A DNA stretch of 64,000 bases. It comes from Limnomonas spitsbergensis. Taxonomy: Eukaryota > Chlorophyta > Chlorophyceae > Chlamydomonadales. Position 1 is the first letter of the stretch, and the number at the start of each line of letters is the position of its first letter. The stretch lies in contig JAYJMM010000114.1 of the NCBI GenBank assembly GCA_037349105.1, positions 2,170,001 through 2,234,000 on the forward strand, in the 5' to 3' direction. A program made the translations under genes and the position numbers. The notes beneath the pieces are model-generated. The model saw only the letters and a list, made by a program, of their open reading frames with translations. It made no database searches and was not told where the DNA came from. Below are positions 1 to 11,589 of the stretch, piece after piece.

Positions 1-338
1 AAGAAAGTGAGGCAGCTGCGAGTGAAGTGAAGGTGTTCGATGCATTCTTGCCCCATCTTGCCTCCAGCTTTGAAGGCTTCTGGCTCGTTGAGGGTGTTGT
101 CGAGGGGGTGCTCCTGGGCCCGAGGGGGGCGGTCTCCTGCAAGTAGATGGAGGGGGGGGGAGCGGGACTGGGTGGGATTGTTCCTGATGCCTAGCTTTGC
201 CATATTAAGACGTGCGCAGGTTAGAAGGCCATCAAATAAAAATGGGTGTGAGGAAGCATGGTGACGCTGACGCCAGGATGTCAGTTGTAATGTTTTGATT
301 AGATTCAGATGGATTGTCGGTGTGATACGCCCTGTCAG

Positions 339-566
339 TTAGTCGCTGTCGCCACCTGCTCGAGCGAGGGTGACAGAGACTGTCGAAAACAATGCGTGCA
401 CCTGCGGTCGGACATGCTTGATGAGGAGGAACGCAGCGATGGCGCTGATGGACAAACCGAGCCCCACCCCCGTCAGCACCAGGAGCACGTCGCGCCCGGT
501 CAAGAAGAGAGTGGCCGCTGTTTGATACAAGAATTCGAAATTCATTTGAGCATCGTCAGAACTGAA
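339..566 (-). CDS. Possible exon encoding a transmembrane segment (gene unknown)
   Basis: The minus-strand frame from a possible acceptor near 566 to a stop at 339 encodes about 75 residues. They contain a hydrophobic stretch (VLLVLTGVGLGLSISAIAAF) followed by basic residues, which suggests a single membrane helix. A good GT donor (GTGCAC) lies inside it at 401, so the exon may instead end at 402. I found no second exon or homologue, so this is either an isolated exon or chance. Confidence 0.3.
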   Translation of the reverse strand, partial: FSSDDAQMNFEFLYQTAATLFLTGRDVLLVLTGVGLGLSISAIAAFLLIKHVRPQVHALFSTVSVTLARAGGDSD

Positions 567-599
567 CTTCCGTGAACGCCCAAGACATATCCCATCCCG

Positions 600-3500
600 A
601 ATTCCCGATGCACCGCAGCAAAAACCCTCCTCAGTAATCGCTGAACCCTTTTCCCCCCTCGACAGACTCGACGTTGCCTGGACCATGGACCAGGGGGTCT
701 GGACCCATTCCCAGACCTGCCACGTAGCTCTTCGTGAGATGCCCATCAGACATCCCTGCCGTTCTCCCTCCAAAGTCGGGTGTTGCTGCGGCTTCCTTTT
801 CCCATTCCTCTAGCATCTCTGGCCTGCAATCGTGCCCCTGGCAAGTGGCCCCTTCTGTTTTCCTAGCATCCAATGCTTTATTCTTTCGCATGGGCAGGAG
901 CATGAAAGGTCCTCCTAATCTGCCGCTTCAAACGGAGCCCCCCAAAGTGATCAATCAGGGTGCTGGCTGGCCATACGTGTGCTGCAAGAGAGTTCTCCAG
1001 CCATGCCAGCATGCTGCAGAAATCTCTTGCATCACACGTATGGTACGAGCGGCAGGAGGGGCCAACTGTAGGTGCCTGCAGTCCTAGACGAGCTCGTAGC
1101 CAAGGGAGGGCTGAAACAAGAGATCAGGGAATGCAGGGCTTCATGAGGGCGTTTCAAATCTGATATCTTTTGTTTTGGCGCCCAAGAGTGATTGGGCGGT
1201 TGGGCCACTAGCCCACTACTGTAGGTCCTTCAGTGTAGGATCCTGGGAGGGTCCAAACCAGGGGCCGAAACAGACAGGATTTTGAATGTACTGCAAAGCT
1301 TCTCGTTGATATAATACAGCACTTTTATCACAAGCTGAATGGACTGATGGCTTCATTGCACAGGGCTGCTGGCCAAGGGCTCACCAACGACCTCCTGTAC
1401 CGTACATGCCTGCCTGGTCAATGGTAACGCACTTAGCCCTAATACAGCTAGCCCTTATACTTTTGCCTGTTGTACCGGGGCAGGCATGAGTGGGAGGCCT
1501 TGGCTCTTGTGGGACATGTCAATGACATTACACCTCTGGACCCTGCTCAAAGTCTTGGCCGCGTGGGCGCCCACCTGTCCCGTTGGGAGAAAAGAAAGGG
1601 AGCTGAAGGCAAGAGGGGAAGATGAAAAACCTTTCCCATGTGATATGCCCGGCTGGATTAAAAACAACCTACCAGGAAAACTTCATCAACTGCCGCGTGG
1701 GCGCCCAACGGTTCGGTTGGGGGGGGGGCTAACTTCAGCACCAAACTGATTGGTGTGACGTTAATGCTAAATCTTATTACAGCATCGATGAAAGGAAGAC
1801 GACTAGGGATGCTCGACATAAAATTTAGCCACCAATCATGTTTTCAATTTCCCCTCTTTTCCGGGACCCCTTACTGCTTGCGGGCCCCTGCAGTTTTTTT
1901 TGTTTTTAGTCGGGGCCGACCTGATACAAAACGGTCAGTGGCAAGCATCACGGTGACAAACTGCAACGCCACTCCCCTTAACTGGCGGTCCTGTTTGATT
2001 TGTCTGGCTTTCCAAGGGTAGGTATCTCCCGATTCTAGCTCTATCAGCTTTCAATCTAATCTCCTTGCTTTTCCCTCAAATCTGTCTATGACGTTACACC
2101 TCTGGGCCCTTCTCTGAAAGGCTTGGCTTTTTCCTCAGATCTCTGATTTTACTTGATATTTGGCAGCCGCAATTTGTAAAGGATTGCAGCGCCAACAGCC
2201 AGCCCATATCTGTGTGTAAGGCCCTGTAGTAAGGCGCTCATGTGGCCGAGCCTTTTTTGAGCAGGGCCCAGAGGTGTAACGTCATTGGCCCATATAGGGC
2301 TGTGCTGGAGCATATCCAGGAATTGAAGTTTGTGGGCATCATTCAGCGCGACAGCGGCAGCACGTGGAAGGCCATACAAGATAGAGAGGCGCCTCTGGCT
2401 GCCGCGCTGCAACCTGCTCGCCGCATGGGTTCCAAGGTGCATGTGCGGCATCAGGCCAACACGCGTCCGGCCGGTGGCTGTTTACCCAGCGCTGGCGGCC
2501 AACTACGGAGATGTGGTGTGGGCCACCGGTCACCTCCCGCTGTTGCATTAACTCGGAAGCTGGATGCAGTCCAGCCTGCGCCAGGCTGCGGGGCTACCTT
2601 CGTCCGCCGCCAGCGGGGGGTCGTGAGGGTGCAGCAAATCCAGCTATGACAGCCATATTGGTGGCAGCGTGTGCTCCCTTTCCATAACGTAGTTGCAGCA
2701 CCGGCTGCACAGCAAGACAGCCCCGTCATACTGGCAGCCATAGCGGACGACATGCACTCAATTCGCGGTTAGACATAGCGGGGATCAAACTTGTTTAGGG
2801 GCAGACTCTTCAGGGTCTGGCCGTCTGGGGAATCAAACATCCTTTAGCTTTGGGGGGAAGTCCTTTTCCTTTAGGTCCTATCTTGCTTTCTCTATTCTCT
2901 AGTATCCAACCAGACAATCGGACACCGATGTGGCTGCGGTGTTGGGATACGGTTTGCCTGACCTTTGTGTTCTTGTTCTTGTTGTTTGGTGGGTGAACTT
3001 GCTATCCTTTCTTTCCTCTTGTGCCTTCTCCCTTGACTTTCCTAGCTGTTTTTTTGTTTGCCTACGTGGCCGAGCTTCATTTCAGCATGGCCCAAAGGTG
3101 TTACGTCATTAACCTATGCAGCTGCCTCTAGTTTCTTTTCCTCCCGACCAGAGAGTTGGGCGCCCAAGCGGCCGAGCCTTTGCAGCATGGCCCAGAGGTG
3201 AAATGATGTCATTAAACGATGCGGCCGAGCCCTTGTGAGCACTAGCAGAGCCCAGAGGTGAAACATAATTTACCCTGTAGGCCTGTAAGCAGTGGACACT
3301 TCTGTCTTGAGCGCCCACAATAGGTTCTTAGCTGAGGCTTTTTCCTGTTTGCTGCGAGCAGGACAGCTCGGTTTGCTGTCCTGCTCAATTTACAAAAAAA
3401 TATGAAGTGCTTGACCAGGTTTGCTGGCGCATCTTCCTCGCATCATATGTTATGTGCTGCTGGATTGTGAAAACTTCCTCAAACGAATGCAAATCTTCAC

Positions 3501-4200
3501 TTAACGCACTCAGATTTATAAGACGTCACAGGTCAATGACATGATTACACCTCTGGGCCCTGCTCAAAAGGCTCTGCTGCATATATATGACGTCACATGT
3601 TGATAAGTGGTGTAACGTCATTGACATGTTGATAAGGTTGACTTCGGGCTGCCTTTTCCTTGGGGGGGGGGTAGTTCTTTCCTTTGTTTTCTTCTCCTTC
3701 TTTCCCTCTTAACTTCAGTTTATATTCTTTCAACGAGACAGTTGGGCGCCCATGCGGATGAGCCTTTTGAGCAGGGCCCAGAGGTGTTATGTCATTGACA
3801 TGTTGATAAATGTCCTTCATATGACGGAATGTGTGATCGATGCCCAATATATGCCAAGAAGGACATGTATCATTGCACCTCTTGCTTGGACCCTAAAGAT
3901 CAGAGAATTATTTTTGTCTGCTAATTTCTCCCACCACCTCTCCCCAATCTATTCAGTACCCGGCCAAGTACCAACTAAGGTAGACCACATCCATCTCCCC
4001 ATCAAGCAAGCAGGCCGTCACTATTTCTCTACATACTGCCGATGAATCTCTTTGGCACACAGTCTCGTTAACATGATTAGGACAGATTGCAGACAGAAGG
4101 GCAGCAGATGAGCAGACATGATATCTATTTGAGGGATTAAGTATTCCCTCCGAGACCAACAGGTTCAGACTCCAGTACAAAGATGCATATGTGCTTTGTA
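600..4200. other. Repeat-rich stretch without a recognisable gene
   Basis: No coding exon could be supported here. The stretch holds at least nine copies of the LINE-tail motif in both orientations: forward near 2240, 3064, 3163, 3219 and 3741; reverse near 1516, 2089, 3532 and 3605. Pyrimidine-rich blocks (3650-3740) precede some of them. The segment 2330-2650 is GC-rich and open in one frame but matches nothing I recognise. Confidence 0.6.
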
Positions 4201-4660
4201 GCGTCCAATCGAGCATGGACAGATTGGGTGCGAACCGCGTATCTCTGGTGCCCATATACGTAGATTAAATGTGGATCATGCTGATGTTCGTGGCAATGAT
4301 GATACTTGAAATTGCTGGCAATTACCTGCTGTTTAAAATGGAAGAACCATTACTCCATAGTGGCATCAATGGGTCATTACCTTGCATTTCGTATCGACCA
4401 TCGTCCCCTGCACTTCGATTGAGGAGAAGGGGGCTAATACTACCTGCCACAGTGCGAGAAGATTCCGGTATGTCGCGTTGGATGGTCGGTAGGCAGCTTC
4501 CCAGGATCGATCGGCACGTCCGACACTTCCGATCACCACGGATACACAACCTATGCACAACCTATAGTCACTCATTCCGAGGCCTCGGTCCCGTAAATTG
4601 TGAAAGCCTATGCAGCAATATCCCTCATTAGCCCTAGCCTCCTTCAAATATTGCGTTGTC

Positions 4661-7600
4661 ATGACTTACCTCGAACAGCAATGTCCTGCAGCTATGGCGA
4701 CACCAGCTTTGGGGGCAACAAGACTTAACACGGACAAGTCGACAGCAGCGTCTTCATGCGGCGGGGGCGACCACGGCTTTAGCGTGGACTGCTCATCCCA
4801 AGTTGCCTCGGCATGCTGGTCCGATCTTCCGAGCTGCTTACTGGAGAGCGCTTTCAAGATTCTGTCTTCAGCCGGCGATCTGAAGGTTTGTGACCGCAGT
4901 CTCAACGGCCGGAGTTCCCAAGGCTGGCTAGGCTGGCAATGTTTCAATCCGGCTCGGTAGCCGAGATTCGACAAGGCTTGCTTGCGGGGTGCCTCTCAGA
5001 AAGCCTCTGGCTGGAGCACGGGGGAGCCCCTGTCGGCTGTTTTGGGGCCTACTTTCATATGCAGTGCCTCCTTGAAGCTAAGCTTGCCCTGAATGCGTCC
5101 CTTGGCCGTCAGCTTCGCTAGCCTGCCGCATTTCTGCCCCCCCTAACTCAGTACTATGCTTGCCTTGTGGCCCCTACTAGCTAATCCTTCCCTGCATGTG
5201 TCTCAGTGTTTATTTAAGTATGCCTTAGCTACAATGCAGCTTCACCACAACCTGCGGCCATGGGGACTTGGGGCAGCAAGCTTTCCTGATTGGCGGCCGG
5301 ACGGACAAAGTTTGGTGCCCATGGGCCCAGAGTCCAGTAGTCTCGGCCTCCTAGCGGCCCTCCTAAACCCTAACTCCTAAACCGTGGCCACGGTGGCTGT
5401 GCACACTGATAGACACTTACGTGTTCCCCAGCTCAGCCCGACCTGCGCTCCCCAGTTTTTTTTTAGTGGTTACCAGACCACCTTTGATGGGCCGTGCTGC
5501 GGCCACCCCGGGGCCGATTGGCACCAAACCAGGACCGACCTCCGGCCGGAGGTCTGGGCAGCAGGGCTGGCCAAGCCAGGTGCTGGTGGCCGTAGGCCAC
5601 AGTGTAGCTGAAATGTGGCTGAGAGTGATGCGGTAACCACTGCAAACACACACTGGTGCTCCCATGCAGACTCAATACAGTATCGTCGGCGTCTGCACCT
5701 CATGGAGGGACCTGGGTGTGTCGCTCTTCTTCGACAAGCCATGGAGCGGCCCCGGCCGAGAAAGCCGCATCAAAAGACCAAGCCAGCTTTTTAAACTGGT
5801 CAGTTTTGCCGCTGTGTTCATGCCGTGTTGTATTGCCTAGAAGCAGCCAACGCATGCTTGCACAAACCGGTACCGGCTCTAGGCCTTGCATACTGTTTGA
5901 TCCATGCTTGCCGAGCTCAGACCTCGTGGCTTTTGGAACAGACCTGTGGATTGACATGTCTTATGGATGACAACCCTATGATGTTCACACTGTGGGTTGA
6001 GCATACCAAAGTTGTGTGTCTGCCCATATCGTGTAGAGAACATTATTGCAGGACAAACGATGGAAGATGTGCACCTTGCACAGCATAAGAGGCTGGCATT
6101 GTAGATGGCTGGCGTGGATAAGAGTGACGATGACACAAGATCAGATCCTGCGCAGGTCCGGAGATTTCATCCTAAATTATAAATGATCACATAAATGTAA
6201 TCTTGTTGTACAAGCACAGTACACCATCAATTTGTACAACAGTGTGCAACACCTGCTATAATAATATTCTCCCCTCTACGTGTGCTCATCTATCGTTCCT
6301 GAGATTGAGAATTTTCAGCAGGCAGACTCACAAACCCTAGAAGCCAGTGCTGATTTGTACCTGCACCATCAGCTACGCTTCAGCTACGTCACAGCCTTCC
6401 GCGGGAGGGAGGTTCGGTGCAGTAAGCCCTGTTATTTGAGCCACCTACCGGCCGTAGGACGGTGAAGGCTTGATCCCCATGGTCCCGGAGGTGGCCATCC
6501 AGCGGCCTGGCAAACATAGTTCATGCACATAACAAGCAGCACCAGTATAAACGGTTTGACAGGCATGGAGACATGGGGATCCGGGCCTTCAAAATAACAA
6601 GCAGCACCAGTATAAAGGGCATGGCGTTTGACAGGCATGGAGACATGGGGATCCGGGCCATCAAAAGCATTTACTCTTTAACGCAGACCCTAGTGAAGTT
6701 TTCAGTGTTTGGGATCACCTGCAACCTCCCCACGCTCTATTCTCACACACACGCACACACTTTCCACACACACTTTCCACACAAACGTACACACCTTCCA
6801 CACACACGCACACACACCTGCGCAGGCGCCCCCACACAGCGCTAAGCTGCAGTGCTTCATCCTGCGCCGCTCCTCGCAAACCGGCAGGGCTCCATCTTGG
6901 TCCGCCCCGCCCGCAGAGTGGTACGAGATGTGGCAGGGCGTCTCCCCCGCGGCGCCCCATCCCCGCTTCCTCCTGTCTGCGCAGCCGCTGGGCCGATGTG
7001 GATTCTCCATCAGCCTAGCCAAACCTGAGGCCTCCACCGGTCCAGACGCCGCGCACAGCAGCTGCAGCGGTGCTGCCTCCGACACCGTCTGTGCCCACCT
7101 GCTCAACAACCTCCCGAGGACTCAGTACAAGCTTCTCCCGTGCGACAAGCCCTGGGTCAGCCGAGCCCTCAAGCACGTCGTGTACCGCGGGCCGCCGCAG
7201 GGGAGCAGCTTGTACGGCTTTATCAGCAGGCTGTTTGGTGGGGGCGCCGTCGCATCTCCGTCCCCGCTGATGTACGAGGGCCCGCTCATGACTGCGTGTT
7301 ATGGTGCCAGCATGGGGGAGATAGTGGAGTGCGATCCGCGGAGGTGCGCGGGAGGGCGTCCATCGGGGAGCCGGGTGGAGGCAAGGGCATCTCTTCTGGG
7401 GGTGGAGGCAAGAGCACCTCCTCTCGGAGTGCAGGCAAGGGCTGAAGGAGCTCTTGTCTTCAGCACTTGCTATCAGTGGTGTCGCAGCAAATGATTGGAG
7501 TGTGATCTGCAGAAATGCGTAGGGTGGGGTCCTTTGGGGGGCTGTGTGGAGGCAAGGGCTGAAGGAGCCCTTGCTTTTAGCAGTCTCCTATCAGTGGTGT

Positions 7601-10600
7601 CGTAGCAGAAGCTTGAGTGTGATCCGCGGAAGTGCGTGGGGTGGGGTCCTTTGGGGGGCTGGGTGGGGGCAAGGCTGAATGAGCTTTCTATCTTAGCCTT
7701 AGTTTGTATCAGTGATGGCATGGCCTAATTTCGATGCGGTGTGCGGGGAGGGTGTCGTTGGGAGTCGGGGTGTGCTCGGAGGTGCGTGGGGCAGGGTCGG
7801 GTTAGGCGCGGGGAGGCGGGTCTGGGAGGTGCGTGGGGAGGGCGTCTCCTCTTGGGGGGCTGGGTGGGGGAAGGGCTGAATGAGCCCACTCTTTACCTTT
7901 AGTCTGAATCAGTGATGTCATGGCCTAGATTTGAGGATGTGCTCGGCTAGGGCATCTTCTCTTGGGGGCCTGAGTGGAGGCAAGGGCTGAATAAGCCCCC
8001 TGTGGCCAATTTTGAGGGGGGCCTTTTTTCAGCAAGCACGACTTTGTGGTTTTGATTTCAAGAGTTCACATTACCGGTGTTGCAAAGCGGGGCCGTCTAC
8101 TTGCCCTCTAGCGGACCGGAATTCCCCCCCCCGTCACCTGGACCGGTCACGGTGGCTTAACCGTGGCTCAGCCCAAGGCCCAGGTTCAGTGTCACTGCTG
8201 AAACAACAAAGACTGCCGCCACCCGTAACGTTGATCCCCTTTGCACCCAGCCATAAATTAAAACCGACGTCTCCATGCTCCCCCCCCCTCCCATCCTTCC
8301 TCTGATTCGTTGCTAGGCTCACGGTGGAGTTGGCTCAACCCCGGATCAGTGCCACAGTGCCCTCAAATCTCGAGCACTTAGGAGCGCGAGCGCCCGCCTC
8401 TGCGACGGCTTCCCATTCCTCTGGGCGGGACCTGACCAATCTGCCGCTAGTTGCTGGCCGGGAAGAGGCGCCAGGCCCAGGCGCGGAGCACCCACCCGTC
8501 ATGGTGAAGCTGCAGAACCGGAAGCCAAAGTGGGACAGGGTGTACGAAATGTGAGCAGGGGGGGTGGGGGTAGGTGTGTGGTGGTGGTGGGGTAACTCCA
8601 TGTCCCTGGAACCGGGGGGGAGGGGGAGGGGAAAGGGACTTCTGGGGACGTCACTATACTCCCCGGGAGCAGGGGAGGAAGGGGGAGGGGGGGCGTAACT
8701 CCATGCCCCGGAAGCAGGGGTGAGGGGTGAGGGGGGGATGTAACTCCATGCCCCAGGAGCAGGGAATGTTGCAGATATGTGATGCCCCCCTAGCGCTGCC
8801 TGTTGAGAGCTGTGGGCGCTGTGTTCAGGATGCTGCTTCTTGCTGGATTCATGGCTCAGGTCAGAGGCTCGGAGCGCTGCATATGTTTCTGCTTGTCGGC
8901 AGGGTTTAGGGTTAAGGGCTTAAGGGTGTAGGATTAAGGGTTTAGGGGTTAGGGTGAAGGGCTTAAGGGTGTAGGATTAAGGGTTTAGGGTTTAGGTTTA
9001 AGGGCTTAAGGGTGTAGGATTAAGGGTTTAGGGTTTAGGGTTAAGGGCTTAAGGGTGTAGGATTAAGGGTTTAGGGTTTAGGTTTAAGGGCTTAAGGGTG
9101 TAGGATTAAGGGTTTAGGGTTTAGGTTTAAGGGCTTAAGGGTGTAGGATTAAGGGTTTGGAGGGTCACGCTCAGCATGCTGCATGTTGCTGGGGCCCAGG
9201 TGGTGCCTCCAATTCAACAACCGAGTCACGGTGCCCAGCTGCAAGAACTTCCAACTATCCACCGGTGGAGGCGGGCGCAGCGGCGATGATGAGGATGCCG
9301 TTGCTGTCGCTCGAGATGAAAAGGCAGCGGCTGAAGCCAGCCAGCTACTTTTTGGCAAGGTGGGCGTGCGAGGGCTTGATGGTGACAAGGCGGGATATGA
9401 CATACATGTCATCCCCATTGTTTCTTTCGTCTTGTAGAGGGCTCGTCGCCAGGTTCAAGAAAATTACGATCAGGATGCTTCCGGGTGTGTCCTCACCACT
9501 GCCCCTCAATGCACAGCATGCTCATCGCGCCTTTTGCCTTGGCTGGGGCTCGTTGCTAGGAAAATCAAGTCATAAGCGGGTTCTTGTGATGGAGCATGTG
9601 TCCTCACCCTTGCCCTCCATGGTTAGGATTCTGCGTACGGTAGGGGTCGGCAATGTGATTTATATGCCCCCAGATATAAAGTTTATAATCCTTTCACCGT
9701 AGTATCAGTCAATTTTCGTTTTATATTGAATTCGATTTTTTTGGAAACCTTCTAATTAACGAAATCACTGTTTCGTTGTAGTGGTCCGTTTTTCTGATCG
9801 GAGGCTGAAATTTTTTACGATCACTGGTTCTTTTTGCTCCAGAACTACTCAAAACGGCAATCACTGGTTCGATTTTGTCAACAGCCTGTGCCTTTGCTCC
9901 CGCAAGTGACTCAGCAAAAGTTGCTCAGAACGACAGCATTTCAACGCAAAAGTAGGGTGTCTACGACATGAATGGCACTACTCTTTGTGTAGCAATTGTT
10001 TTAGGGTTTGGGGCTAAAATATTCGTTTTGGGGGTTCGTTTGAGGCCTTCGGTATATATTTTCGTCGAAATCAACCATTTGTTTTCTTGAAAAACGATCA
10101 ACAAAACGAAATTGGACTGATACTACGGTATAAACATTACATTGTATAAATTCAGGAACAAATGGCCAGAATTTCACTAGTTTGGGGTGTGGGTCTGTCT
10201 GAATGAGAACATTCAAAATATGCAGCCAACTGGCCCCATCTAAAAAGGTAGATCCTGAAACCATTTCAGCGCGCTAGATGACCCTTCATTGGCCGGCGGC
10301 TGGGCAGACATAGCTGGGCTCATGGGGTCCGAGCCCAGAGAGATCATCCAAACTAAGGTGCCCTCATCTAAACAGACCTTTCCTGTTTCTACAGTTAATG
10401 TACCGAAGTCACGGACGTGTTTCGTTGTTTTCGAAGTTCGTTGTTGCTTAAAAAGTCCCTGTTGGCCATTTTTTTGATTCGTTGCCCTTTAACATACAAA
10501 ATTCCAGTCGAAAATATTTTCACGATTGATTTCGTCATCCAACGATCAAAACAACGAAATACGTTTGTGCCTACGGTACAAGCATTTGTCAAAGAAATAA

Positions 10601-11056
10601 AACTACGCCCCCCTAGGGACATGCAGGTTAGGGGAACAGGGTCCTGAGACTGGACTGTCCTTGAGCTTGAGTCCCAAGCAGCTGGGCCAGCTTCACCAGA
10701 CCCTCCCACCCCGGCTGTAGGCCGTGATATAGCTGAATTGTAGCTGAAGGCACCCCAGCGACCATCGTCTAGCTTCCCACCCTCCTAGCCAAGTGCCTGT
10801 CCTCACCCGTGTCACCCTTTCTATCCTTTATTTCCTCTTGTGCCTTCTCCCTTGACTTTCCTAGCTGGCTTTTTATTTGCCGACGTGGCCGAGCTTCATT
10901 TCAGCATGGCCCAGAGGTGTAACTTCATTAACCCCTGTCACCCAGGTGTCCAAGGACGCCTTCACCCTGGACTTCGACCCCACCATCATGTCCAGCCTGC
11001 AGGCCTTCGCTGTCGCGCTCACTGCCTTCAAGAGCAAGTTCAGCCTTGGGGGATGA
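4661..11056 (+). CDS. Tubby-like F-box protein, copy A (six exons)
   Basis: Exons are 4661-4885, 5670-5798, 6826-7343, 8317-8550, 9200-9359 and 10946-11056. They join in consistent phase to 458 aa, the usual size of plant TLPs. Residues 53-91 read as an F-box (DLPSCLLESAFKILSSAGDL, then TSWRDLG across intron 1). The rest is a Tub domain: LQCFILRR and RFLLSAQPLG at its start, MWCLQFNNRVTV and SCKNFQL late, and KDAFTLDF with SLQAFAVALTAF at the C terminus. In the family the F-box recruits SKP1/cullin ubiquitin ligase and the Tub domain binds phosphoinositides. The middle of the Tub domain is divergent. The start ATG is in frame and conserved in copies B and C; a noncoding leader exon may end at 4467, where all copies share a GT donor. 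Introns hold MITEs, telomere-like repeats and a LINE tail. Confidence 0.82.
5215..5625. repeat. Two copies of the AGCTGAATTGTAGCTGAA short repeat family, inverted to each other
   Basis: In intron 1 of TLP copy A, one minus-oriented copy (about 5215-5375) and one plus copy (about 5465-5625) of a 150-170-bp repeat face each other. The family ends in a block like AGCTGAATTGTAGCTGAA and carries GGTGGCCCAAGCAGCAGG-like cores. Other copies, approximate: plus at 10600-10755, 17580-17700, 21190-21340, 45655-45815 and 53565-53735; minus at 6365-6500, 13555-13720, 14640-14760, 25655-25800, 51355-51480, 55835-55970 and 56640-56760. It looks like a SINE or other nonautonomous element; the mechanism is not shown. 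Confidence 0.65.
6725..6822 (+). repeat. CA-rich simple repeat before the TLP-A exon 3 acceptor
   Basis: ACACAC/CACGCACAC-rich DNA with CTTTCCACACA interruptions fills the end of intron 2 and forms the tract just before the CGCAG acceptor at 6825. Copies B and C have only a short form of this tract, so it expanded in copy A. Confidence 0.7.
7344..8010 (+). repeat. Tandem blocks derived from the exon 3 / intron 3 junction of TLP-A
   Basis: The junction of exon 3 (GATCCGCGGAG then GT) is echoed downstream at about 7497-7518 and 7614-7640, each time followed by GTGGGG-rich sequence, GGCTGGGTGGAGGCAAGG and GAAGGAGCCCTTGC-like blocks. Copies are spaced roughly 110-130 bp. TLP-B has a comparable echo at 15734-15752. 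The echoes keep GT-like positions, so they could act as decoy donors. Confidence 0.65.
8905..9165 (+). repeat. Internal telomere-like minisatellite in TLP-A intron 4
   Basis: About six repeats of a roughly 43-bp unit are built from GGTTTAGGG, TTAAGGG and GTGTAGGATTAAGGG words. These match the plant/algal telomere heptamer TTTAGGG in degenerate form. Related degenerate tracts occur at 44103-44165, 54660-54750 and 61200-61580. They lie inside introns, so they are interstitial and not a chromosome end. Confidence 0.85.
9697..10129. mobile_element. MITE 1, Tc1/mariner-like, in TLP-A intron 5
   Basis: Terminal inverted repeats begin CCGTAGTATCAGTCAATTTT on the left and end as its near complement on the right (AATTGGACTGATACTACGG). 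The element is about 430 bp and AT-rich and encodes nothing recognisable. The right flank is TA; the left flank reads CA, which would be a decayed TA target site. Confidence 0.75.
10401..10579. mobile_element. MITE 2, Tc1/mariner-like, in TLP-A intron 5
   Basis: About 178 bp with inverted ends containing ACGTGTTTCGTTGTTTTCGA on the left and the complement of ACGTATTTCGTTGTTTTGAT on the right. Both ends abut TA (TACCG... CGGTA), as expected for mariner-type TA duplication. It is the same family as MITE 3 in TLP-B, in the opposite orientation. Confidence 0.8.
10820..10935 (+). mobile_element. LINE-tail fragment ending about 10 bp before the TLP-A exon 6 acceptor
   Basis: A pyrimidine-rich block (TTTCCTCTTGTGCCTTCTCC) leads into the tail motif (CGTGGCCGAGCTTC, GGCCCAGAGGTGTAAC). 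The same long form recurs at 3000-3112. The insertion stops about 10 nt short of the acceptor AG at 10944-10945, so it supplies much of the polypyrimidine tract and branch-site region of intron 5. Copies B and C lack it at this spot. Confidence 0.65.
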
Positions 11057-11194
11057 GGGGCATAGTGTGGCTGTGGCTATCGCCCTCCGAAGGCTAATTG
11101 GCCGCTTGGCAGTCTGTTGGACAGGGTCGCCATTGCATTGCAATGTCCCCTTTTTTGTTTGTTTTCCTGACCAATTTATTTTTCCTTCTTTCCT

Positions 11195-11410
11195 CCCAAC
11201 GGATTAGTTGGTTGCCCACGCGGCCGAGCATGTTGAGCAGGGCCCAGAGGTTCATGACACCTCCAGGCCCTGCTCAAAAAGGCTCGGCCGCGTGTGGGCG
11301 CCCAACTGCCCCGTAGGAAGGAAAGGAACTTAAGGTAAGGGGGAAAGAAGGAGAAAAAGACAAAGGAAGGAAATGCCTCCCCAAAAAGGAAAAGGCAGCC
11401 CGAAGTAGGG
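11195..11410. mobile_element. Two LINE-tail elements head to head, downstream of TLP-A
   Basis: A plus copy (about 11208-11256) meets a minus copy (about 11257-11325) to form a long imperfect palindrome with GCCCACGCGGCCGAGC and GGGCCC cores. The minus copy extends to about 11410 with its purine-rich (reverse-complement pyrimidine) part. TLP-C has a matching head-to-head pair in its 3' flank at 19625-19705, so the pair predates the A/C duplication. Confidence 0.7.
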
Positions 11411-11589
11411 CCCAGAGGAGTGCCGTCATTGCACAGTAATCCAGCCCCATCCCCAATGGCCGGCGGGGGCCTTAGTTCTGGCCCTGCCTCCCAAAGGAGC
11501 GCTTATGTGCACTTTGAAAACAACTGGTTGCCATATACCGGTATGTTAAGAACAGTGCATACACGCTGGGCCCTGGGTATGCACCGTTC

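Noticed and set aside
8905..9165. Chromosome end
   Set aside because: The telomere-like tract is degenerate, short and inside an intron with matching exons on both sides.
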